Assembly (NCBI GenBank): GCA_022592445.1 | Contig: JABYQR010000078.1 | Coordinates: forward strand, 1 to 64,000 | DNA: 64,000 bases | From: Cytidiella melzeri | Taxonomy: Eukaryota > Basidiomycota > Agaricomycetes > Polyporales > Irpicaceae | Direction: 5' to 3' | Shown here: piece by piece, positions 56,109-64,000 of the stretch | How positions within the stretch are numbered: the first letter of the stretch is position 1 | Layout of the letters: each line of letters begins with the position of its first letter | Made by a program: the position numbers and the translations under genes | The notes under the pieces: model-generated | The model's input: the letters and a program-made list of their open reading frames with translations, nothing else | Told to the model about the DNA's origin: nothing | Databases searched by the model: none

Positions 56109-57589
56109 ATGTTCCCAATACCTATACCAACTGGAAGCCGACCGCCGCCCCTGCCCACACGTACAGTGAGTCTGGCTCCCTCGCAAAATGCTGCCTTCAG
56201 CGCAATAGAAGAAGAGCTACGTGATATCCGGCGTGTGCAGTCTCAGGGGGAGGAGGAGGATCTCAGGCTAGCTTTGTCGCGGACCATTGGCAGAGTGGAA
56301 GAACTCGTACGCTTTCCGTCCTTTTTCTGAATCGTCTATCACAGTAATTGTGAATGCGCAACAGTCGTCAATGCTCAAAGAGGCCTACAGAGTTCAAGCG
56401 GACCTACAGACCGAGCTTACACTCGCAAAATCGAATCTTCAACTGGCATTGGCTAACAATGAAATGCTCGAAGACGCATTGAAACGAGACGGGCACGGCC
56501 ACTCAAAAGATGTCGGATGGAGGCGATGGAGTGCAAAGGAGCAGCGTGAGCGTGAATTAGCAGCTGACTCACGCCGCCAAAGCACAGAGAGTCTCGGTTT
56601 GCCGGATGGCGTCGTTCCTTCACCGCTACCAAACTCTCCAACCCCTTCCGCCATTGAACCACGCTTCTTCAAGTTCCGTTTTGGTAGTAGTACGCCTGGG
56701 GCTCAGTCTCCGCGTATGTCTGGCAACGTGTCACCCATGCCTTCTGGATCAATCCAGGCATCTCATCTAACGTCAGCATCCTTGCCATCGCTAGTTCCTG
56801 CTAGAGACATGGACAAAGAGCTCGAGGACCTTACTAGTCAGCTTGAGAAAGAGAAGGAGAAGCATAAAACTGCTCTGGCGGCCAAGAATGCGCTTGAGGC
56901 CGAACTCGAGTCTTTGTCGCAAGCTCTTTTCGAAGAGGTATGCACCTTCATTGACACCCCACAATTAAAAACTTACTATTCACATTCTGCAGGCGAACAA
57001 AATGGTTGCCGTCGAGCGAATGAAGCTCGCAGAGACTGAAGAAGAGCTGAAGGAGGCACAAGCAGAGAAGGACGCTCTCAAAAGTGCTTTGCGCCTTGTA
57101 GAACACCAGCACGCGGTTGCAAGTAGTCGGGAAGCGTCTTTGGAACCCCCTCTGCAGCGTTCACGTCCGCAATCGTACGTGCACGCTCACAAGCGGTCTA
57201 CTTCCTCCGCCATTGCTGTCAAATCAATACCGTCTTCCCCTCGGGGCTCTGCACAAGCAATTGATGGTTCTCCACCGCTACGAGGTGCTGTGCCGCCTGC
57301 CCTTGATATCCCGGAGGTTGGTTTGGCGAACGCAGATGCGAATCCCTCGCTACTCGCACCGCAAGTCACGTCCGTGTCCGCGGACAGTGGCATAGACTCC
57401 AGTTCACAGCTCTCTCCACTATCAGACACGACAACGTCGTCGGACTCATCAGAACCACCGAAATCGTCGCCCACGCCGTCACCTGGACAATTTGCATTCA
57501 GGTCTGCTCGTCCGATAAACTACTTTGACGGAGAGGAATCGCCTTGGGCGGATGTCAGATCCTCTACTCCCGTCTCTGCCGCGTTTTGA
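56109..57589 (+). CDS. Sec2-type Rab guanine nucleotide exchange factor
   Basis: Exons 56109-56306, 56365-56937 and 56993-57589 give 455 aa. The Sec2p domain is a long parallel coiled coil that opens the nucleotide site of the Rab GTPase Sec4 on secretory vesicles, driving polarised exocytosis. Its signature LESLSQALFEEANKMVAVER is created exactly by removal of intron 2, and the coiled coil continues through KLAETEEELKEAQAEKDAL. An N-terminal coiled coil (about residues 28-110) precedes a serine/proline-rich linker. The C-terminal third is low-complexity with PINYFDGEESPWAD near the end. It is shorter than yeast Sec2 (about 760 aa). Cytosolic and vesicle-bound action is inferred from the family. 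Confidence 0.87.
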
Positions 57590-58202
57590 AAGTCATTCGC
57601 ACACCTCAGCAGCGTCTTTTCATGTATCCATCGTTTTCCGTTCATCCATCCACCCATATATCTATCAGCTTGAATATAGTCACCTATTTATTACTCGCAA
57701 GTCATTTGTGCTCATTATCACAATCATATAACCTACCGCAATGTATATGCTGTACTCTCTGCAGACCATAACGTATAAGCCCTCCGCGTTGTTCTCTGCA
57801 ATAAGTACAAGAGTGCAACAACACTGTGATTTCTGCATGGCTCCTTAAGATGCAACATATCCCAGCAAGATATCTACGCAAGCAGTGAGTACTAAGAACG
57901 CACAAATACATGTGTGAAGTGTACGCTAGGCGAAGAGGAGAAAAAAGGGTAGTCAAAGGATGGAGCGCGAAAAAAGAGCAACATGTCGTTACTAAAGCGA
58001 ATGCCAAGAAGACAGAGTACACAGCCTGAATGAGAGGTATGAGCGCACTTTTTATGCTCTGAGGGATCAGCTGAAGTGTTTGATGGGATGAAAAATGGCG
58101 AAGTGGTAATATATGTAAAGAAGATAGGAAACTGTCGTGGTAGTCGTTCCCACTACAACACCTTCGTTCGTCTGTCACAGAACGGACAGCAACTTGAACT
58201 CG
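57590..58202. other. Convergent 3' region between Sec2 and PWWP genes
   Basis: About 610 bp with AT-rich UTR-like sequence. A 158-codon minus frame overlaps it but has no motif. Confidence 0.4.
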
Positions 58203-59846
58203 CTACGCGGCCTCGGACATGGTCACATCAACGGTAGCGTCCTCCTCCGCCGGAGCGTCGGCCTCGGCTTCAGCATCAGCAGTACTGTACTTCTTGTCGA
58301 CTTCCATGGTCTCACCGTCCGTTTTTTCTGCTTCTTCAGCTGGGCTTTCCTCTTTGCCGTTCTCTTTAGTCTTCGAGTCGGAGTCGTCAGTGTGCTTGCC
58401 GTTTGCGACGGGCTTGCGAATTGTACCTTCGGTCTTGCTGGCACTAAGAATCTCATGCCACTTATCAACGAGAGACTTTGCACGGTCTCTAAACGCGAAC
58501 TCCGAGTCTCGAGGCACCTTTGCCACAGGGAGGGCGTTAATATGACGCATGACCTTGCCGATCTTCGAGAACTAGAGATAGAAACACAAATACGCGTGTC
58601 AGCAACATGTAGCTGTTTGGCGCGCCGGAATAAACTGTGCCGTATCCAACAAGAAACTGCCAGCGCATGGTAGGGACGACATGGTTCCGTAGACTCACCG
58701 TCAAATACTGGATACTCATATTCTCGTACTCCTCCACAGTAGTGAAGAGCTGATCAAGTGCAGGCATGTCCTATAGGTATCTGAATGAGCAACGAAGCGG
58801 GAGGAGTCGGACAGTAGCACGGTTCACCTCGTCCTTGGGTAAAACTTTGCCCAAAAATGCCTTTTGGAGCCTATGCCGCCAATCTCTAACCTTGGTGGCC
58901 TCAGGATCATTGGCGAGAGCAGCTGCAAATGTCGTAGGGACGAATAAGCATCGGGAAAGAGACCTACTGACTGCATATGTAAACACGAAAACTCACAATC
59001 GGCCTCTTCCTCCTCTTTTTCACTCTTTTTCTGCTTCTTAGTGGGTGGCGGTGATGCCTTTTTGCTGGGACCTGCATCCTCATCGTCTGCACCAGCTTCG
59101 TCCTCAGATTCCACCAAAGCTTTAGACTTGACACCGTTCTTCTTGCTCTTGATGGGTGCGGTCTTCTTTTTCGGCTCTAGCGACTCCTTCTTCGTCTTTG
59201 CTTTTGTCTTCGACTTGGCAGGAGCAACGTCAGAGTCGCGCTTGCGCTTCTTTTGCTTTTGCTTGTCCTCAGCCTCAGCTTCGCCTTCACCCTCGGTGTC
59301 CTCGAGTTGGTCAACCTCTGCGTCAGCTTCGGCCTCCGCAGCTGCTGCTTGGGCAGCTTCACGTTCTTCTTCCCACTTCTTAGGGTCGAGGGCGATCTTG
59401 TAACCGGCTAAAAGCTCGCCAGATCGTTTGAAAGGCTCGTCGATGTAAGCCTGAATCTCGTGCTGTTGCAGTTTTGACATGTCTTTCGGCACCATCCAAG
59501 CGCTGCAATATTGTAGAGCATAATTGAAGGCTTTGTACCCAGAAAGAGGAGGAAATACGCGTACTAGTCGCCAGCAGGAAAGAAGCGGATGCAGTACCAC
59601 TGACCCTTCTTGCTCTTGGCGTTTGGCCTCTCCTTCGCAACACCAGAGGGAACGCTGTCTGGGTCTACAACCTACACATATGGAATGGAATGAGCACGCG
59701 ATGATACACGCCCAGTGGCCACAGGGGTCTTTTGAAGCACTCACCATACCAGGCCAAGCGGGAAAGCCGCGTACTTTCGCGAGTACCACATCGCGAATCT
59801 CATAGGTTTGCTCCTTAGATTGATTCTTAGTAGCTTTCTTACTCAT
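58203..59846 (-). CDS. PWWP-domain chromatin protein with TFIIS-N/LEDGF-like domain
   Basis: Six exons (59846-59745, 59671-59565, 59502-58997, 58922-58828, 58770-58699, 58571-58203) give 416 aa. The N-terminal PWWP domain reads YEIRDVVLAKVRGFPAWPGM, then after introns WYCIRFFPAGDYAWM; it would bind methylated histone H3K36 and DNA. A long acidic and lysine-rich nuclear linker (residues about 120-235, KKRKRDSD, KKKTAPIKSKK) follows. The C-terminal part (PALDQLFTTVEEYENMSIQ, then FSKIGKVMRHINAL and RAKSLVDKWHEIL) matches the TFIIS N-terminal/integrase-binding-domain fold of LEDGF-like proteins, and an acidic tail closes it. The likely role is linking transcribed chromatin to elongation or remodelling factors. 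Confidence 0.88.
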
Positions 59847-60479
59847 TTTCGCGGACGAAGGAGACGCGTCTCGAGGGAAGGAGATAGAGGTCAGGCTGTG
59901 AGGACGGCGGATGGTGGTAAGAGTCGAACCCGCCTCGGCAATGTCCGGCCCATTCCTACACACTTAGACGCGCTCATCCAGGCCCGTGCGTACGTGAAAA
60001 TGGTGTGAAACCTCAGCAAAAGCAGAACTGCAGCTCATTATTCCTATCCTACACAGGCAGTTCAACGGCGGAGGACTGAAGCCGGTACACACAAGCATGA
60101 TGCAGGAACAAAGGGTAGAGGAGAAGCTGAGTGTGGTGAAAAAGCAGGCGAAACATCCGCAACAATGTCCCGGTCCTCTCTTGGAGATCGCCCCTACCCG
60201 GAGTGCACGATGATGCCGAGAGTGTACAGCTGGCGGTAGCGAGCAATGATGTCGAGCGTGGTCGTCTTCAACAATACCTACATCGTTTTACTTGATGCAG
60301 GAAAGCCTTGCGTTAGTTCAGACGCCTTTGGAGGTTTGCGCGAGCGCTCTTCGAGAAGGGGGCAGCATGTTCACGCATTTGCGAGCGTTGCGGTTGATAG
60401 GTCGATAAGCGATGATGCGAGATAGACGCAACGGTGCAAGCAAAGGTCCCACGCCAGCGAACAGTTCCAAGACGAATAT
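59847..60479. other. Upstream region of the PWWP gene
   Basis: Promoter and leader of the PWWP gene on the minus strand. No other gene identified. Confidence 0.4.
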
Positions 60480-61324
60480 GATCAAAAACTGCTAAGCCTC
60501 TTCATGGACCTGGCCTCGTAGCCACTTGGACAAGAGCCCAACAAGCTCTTCAAGATGAATGCGTATCGAAGCTTGTGACGGCCTTCTTTACGTAAGGTTC
60601 GGGAGGTAGACGCGATGGTTTGGCGAATCTGGGCAGCCTTGTTAATACGACCTTCGTAGTAATGATGATGTGCATAACGTACAAGCATGATGTCAGGGAT
60701 GCATGCAGCGAGACTCCCTTTGGCAGAGGACGGCAAATAGACTAGCAAAGAGGTGACCAGCCACAGAAGCCTGGGTGATATTTCTCATAACAACTTCGCG
60801 CGATGGTACAGCTAAGAGCCTGTAGACGCGCCAGAGCAACGCGAAAACTATCTGGGGGAGAGCAACATATTAGATGCAAAACGGCCATTGAGCGACTGAC
60901 CTCGCGCAGGGGTGGAATTGAGGGACATCCGTAGGTCCTGGAAAGTTGCAGGGTCATTGAGCATTAGTAAGTGCCAGGGTGACATGGAAACTGTCCTAGC
61001 CTGCATGATCTATAACATACAAACACACCTTTTTGTTAGTGTCATGGAGATGCCTGCCGTGTCAGCATCTCTGGATATCACTGATTGAAACGTCGGCAGC
61101 TGCCCTTATGGGCCATGTCTTGTTGTTAACACATTCAGGCTCTACAAGAGGACCCTGAGTCAGAGAAGGTGGTGGTTCAAGGCAGAGCGAGACAAATAGG
61201 CGCACTCCTTCTCAGACCACCCTCAGTCTCTCACGCATGAGCAGCACATGACGTGGTCCATGCAAGCAGCCTGCTCACCTTCACGTTCGACGACGGAGAC
61301 CGCTAGCTTGAGCAGCTCAGCCAT
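60480..61324 (-). CDS. Unidentified small minus-strand gene, exon structure partly resolved
   Basis: A good first exon starts with ATG at 61324 (MAELLKLAVSVVERE) and ends at a GTGAGC donor (61278). Later blocks include a branch-point-like CTTACTAATG with acceptor near 60950, FRVALARLQALSCTIARSCY (about 60770-60840) and a frame ending with RKEGRHKLRYAFILKSLLGS and ARSMKRLSSF before a stop at 60482. I could not join all parts in one frame with confidence. Family not recognised. Confidence 0.35.
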
Positions 61325-61482
61325 CACCACGACCCACTATACATACAAGTAAGCTTACATATCACTGAGGCTGACGCACCTACCGCGCTCAAACACTTTG
61401 CCATTCCATCCAGCACGTTGTGTTTACCTTGATTACGAGGCTTCCACACTCAGTTCGTCATCCGTACACCCAACACTACACT
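61325..61482. promoter_or_regulatory. Short divergent promoter region
   Basis: Only 158 bp separate the ATG of the minus-strand gene (61324) from the COG3 ATG (61483), so both genes probably share this promoter. It is pyrimidine-rich on the + strand with CCAACACTACACT just before the COG3 start. No TATA box is evident. Confidence 0.45.
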
Positions 61483-64000
61483 ATGGCAAACAAACGGACT
61501 AACACCACTCTGACTTCGCCGTATACAAAGCCCGCATTGAGCTTGGAAGAGTGGGAAGCCAAGGCGCCTCTGGGAGAGCTTGAAACCCGTAGCGTTAGTC
61601 TTCTTAAGGCAGCCTCAGAAAGGACTATATTACCAGTCAAGGTACGTGGCTCACTCCATTTACGAGCTGCAACGGTTGAGTGAATGAATACCAAGTTCAG
61701 CGCGGACGAGCCAAGTCCCTCACGTCCCACTTCACCTTCACTTCGCAACAATAGGTTGTTGACCACTCCCCGTCCCGGTACACCAATCATTCTCGGTCAA
61801 GGTGGATCTGCTCTCCGCTCACAAACTATCGCATCCCTTGAACCTAAGCATCCCATACAAACACCTCAGCAGTTTTATGATTGGTTTGCTTTGATAGACC
61901 GGTCTGTAACACACAGTCAAGAAGCACACTTTCGCGCTCATCTCGCAAGCCTCGCAGATCACTTGGAGACATGCGATCGATTTGCACAACTCATGGACGA
62001 GATAGAGCGTGAAGTGGACCAGATGCTGAGCGAATGGAGGAGTGTCGAGGACAGTGGCAAAAGCTTGAAAGATGCATGCGAACATATGCTAGAGGAACGA
62101 GTAAGTGGCATGGCTCGTGTAATTTTCAGAGTTTTCAAGCTAGACACCACCTTTCACAGGATAAGCTTCTCGAGATGACGGAGTCAATATCTACGAGGCT
62201 AGAATATTTCCAAGAATTAGAGCAGGCGACTCGTATGCTGAACCACCCAGGCGATTCGCTTGTACTGCAAACAGACTTTCTATACATGGTCGAGCGAGTG
62301 GATGTGTGTATCGATTTTCTCAAGGCACACGTAGGTCTTACCTTGCATGCCAGTCTGTCCTGTGCTTAATCTGTCTTGCAGCGCCATTTCAAGGAGGCCG
62401 AGATTTATCTTCTGCGCTTCCAGCAGTGTATGACACGCGCGATGACATTAATCAAGATGTATTTCGTCGGCTCTCTGAGAGCACTGGTGGCAGATGTATC
62501 CAGGCGTATATCCGAGAAGGTCAGTGTGATGTCTCTGGTTTGCGTCCTTCTGACAAGATTGCAGGACGTGTCAACCACCGCACAAATGCATCTGCTCTAT
62601 ACCAGATTTAGCTCTGTTTCACAACAACTGGCTCCTCTGCTGAGTGAATTGGAACGCCGAGCTACCGCCCACCCCGACGAGCTCTCAGCGCTCCTAGCCG
62701 AATGCCATTCTGCCTACCTAAGTGCGCGCAAAGGTTTGCTGGTGCCTTTGTTGGTTGAAGAAATAAAGGGGCTGGATCCTGCCCGTACGGAGCTAGTGGA
62801 ATTGGTACGCCACTGTTGTGAACGAACAATCTGATCGCTGACATTTCGCTAGACTCGTGCCGGATGCAGCTACTTGAAGCAGCTTTGCACAGACGAATTC
62901 GATCTTTTCAGGACTTTTTTTGACTCTGGCGAAGAGCAGCTGTAGTGAGTCTATACGGTTCTCAGTGGTTCACAGTTTGATCTGGAGCTGCGGTCTCTAG
63001 TGCATACCTGGAAAATCTGTGCGACTACCTCTACGACGATCTCCGCCCTCGTATACTACATGAGCCTCGACTTACTGCACTCTGTGAGGTCTGTACCGTG
63101 TTACAAGCTTTGATGGTCCTCGACGTCCCCGAGCTTCCCTTTTCCTCTCCCGATTCCTTCTCATCGTCCCGTGATGACGAAGATGATTTCAATCTTGAAC
63201 TCTCGCGGAACGGCAGTAAAAACAAGAGTCTTCGAACTCTGCATATCAGCCATCTTCTGCAGATGGTTTTGCAAGACGCGCAAACGCGACTGTTCTTCAA
63301 AGCTCAGTCAGTTGTGCAGAGCGAGATCAAGTATTATGTTCCGAAGCCAGACGACCTCGCATATCCAGATAAGCTTATTGGTGCGTGCATCGGCGGCCTT
63401 TCGGACTACCAGGTTTAGTAATGATCTATTGCTTCAGCTGCGCGGAAGCCAATCTCTAGGTTCGAGATCAAGGAAAAGGAGAGTTTCAGCCAGCTCTTCC
63501 TGTTGAAGTCACTCGATAAGCAAGATACATGGTACCCCACCCTCCGAAAGACTGTTTGGGTTCTATCCCAGCTGCACGAGTTCGTCAAGGTAAATGGGAC
63601 GCTGTCCGTGCATGCTCTTATCTCAAAGTACACTTAACATCCAGCCAGCCATTTTCGACGACATCGCGCAAGAGGCAGTGAGCCTCTGCAAACAGTCGCT
63701 TGTCGCTGCTGCCGATGCCCTGAAAGCGAAGAGCGCGCCAACTGTCACGTTAGATGGACAACTGTTCCTTGTGCGGCATATACTCATTTTGAAAGAGATG
63801 ACACAAAACCTCGACTTTGCATCTTCTACGAAGGATAATGATGTTTTCGAGCGCATCGATCTTGGTGGCGTGACCGGTACGTTTGCTGAGCGTGGAATAC
63901 CTGCTTGTAGCTGAAACAGGTAGTTTCTCAGAGACACTAGCATCAATGCTTGGACGCACGACATCATTGTTGCCTAATGCCCTGTTCGCCTCCCTTGGCA
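61483..64000 (+). CDS. COG3: Conserved oligomeric Golgi complex subunit 3 (Sec34), 3' end outside the window
   Basis: Ten exons are readable: 61483-61641, 61696-62100, 62160-62330, 62382-62519, 62565-62804, 62853-62944, 63001-63380, 63438-63589, 63645-63876 and 63920 to the edge, about 683 aa so far, all in phase. COG is the eight-subunit tether for retrograde vesicles within the Golgi, and COG3 is in its essential lobe A. Family blocks include TPQQFYDWFALIDRS, RLEYFQELEQATRMLNHPGD, VERVDVCIDFLKAHRHFKEA and YLLRFQQCMTRAMTLIKMYF near the N-terminal domain, and later YPTLRKTVWVLSQLHEFV. The usual length is about 800 aa, so roughly 100 residues are missing. The Ser/Pro-rich segment at residues 55-90 is a normal variable region. 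Cytosolic, on Golgi membranes. Confidence 0.93.

Noticed and set aside
57702..58178. 158-codon minus frame between Sec2 and PWWP genes
   Set aside because: Lies in the convergent 3' region, AT-rich, no motif and no continuation by splicing.
1..64000. CRISPR arrays, bacterial operons, prophage
   Set aside because: All genes are intron-rich and eukaryotic; no regularly spaced repeats with unique spacers were seen.

Overview
The window is nuclear DNA of a filamentous basidiomycete, most likely an Agaricomycete. The genes have many short introns (about 50-80 bp) with GT...AG ends. There is a DUF6593 protein, a family I know from Agaricomycetes, and a seven-TM membrane-protein pseudogene of an Agaricomycete type. 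The repeats are typical fungal retroelements: a chromodomain Ty3/gypsy element, Ty1/copia elements, Tc1/mariner and Helitron debris. No rRNA gene, intact tRNA gene or CRISPR array was seen.

Layout. (1) 1-12.5 kb is a transposon graveyard on a host background: a decayed Ty1/copia element (minus) split by a 1.85-kb TG...CA repeat, gypsy fragments, an intact-looking Tc1/mariner element (6433-8035), LTR fragments, and a second copy of the 1.85-kb repeat sitting in a tRNA-like sequence. (2) 13.0-15.4 kb is a seven-TM gene broken by a solo LTR and an in-frame stop. (3) 19.2-36 kb is the main gene island: DUF6593, a small P-loop kinase-like protein, a Zn2Cys6 transcription factor, an unresolved spliced locus, a C2-domain protein, an isopenicillin-N-synthase-like dioxygenase and an unknown small gene. 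(4) 36-55 kb is a second transposon block: Helitron remnant, solo LTRs in three families, a three-level nested insertion ending in a gag-only copia element, and a young 8.35-kb gypsy chromovirus (45510-53858) with an extra ORF upstream of gag. (5) 55-64 kb is a second gene island: a CpG-decayed exon, Sec2-type Rab exchange factor, PWWP/TFIIS-N chromatin protein, an unresolved minus-strand gene and COG3 (runs off the window).

Insertions were dated and delimited by target-site duplications read directly from the sequence: GCAA and CCGG (1.85-kb repeat), TA (mariner), ATCTT, GGCTG and CAAAG (LTR3), GCTGA (LTR2 solo), CTTTC (LTR1 solo), CCCAT (gag-only copia) and CAAAA (gypsy).

Functional coherence. 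COG3 and Sec2 both serve membrane traffic (Golgi tethering, and Sec4 activation before exocytosis); the other genes look independent. The candidates for undescribed biology are the 1.85-kb repeat with its cysteine-rich ORF kept open in three copies, the pre-gag ORF of the chromovirus, the gag-only copia element with a half-tRNA primer site, and the phased GATAAG cluster in the chromovirus LTR. All exon structures are hand-derived from splice signals and reading frame and have not been checked against transcripts.
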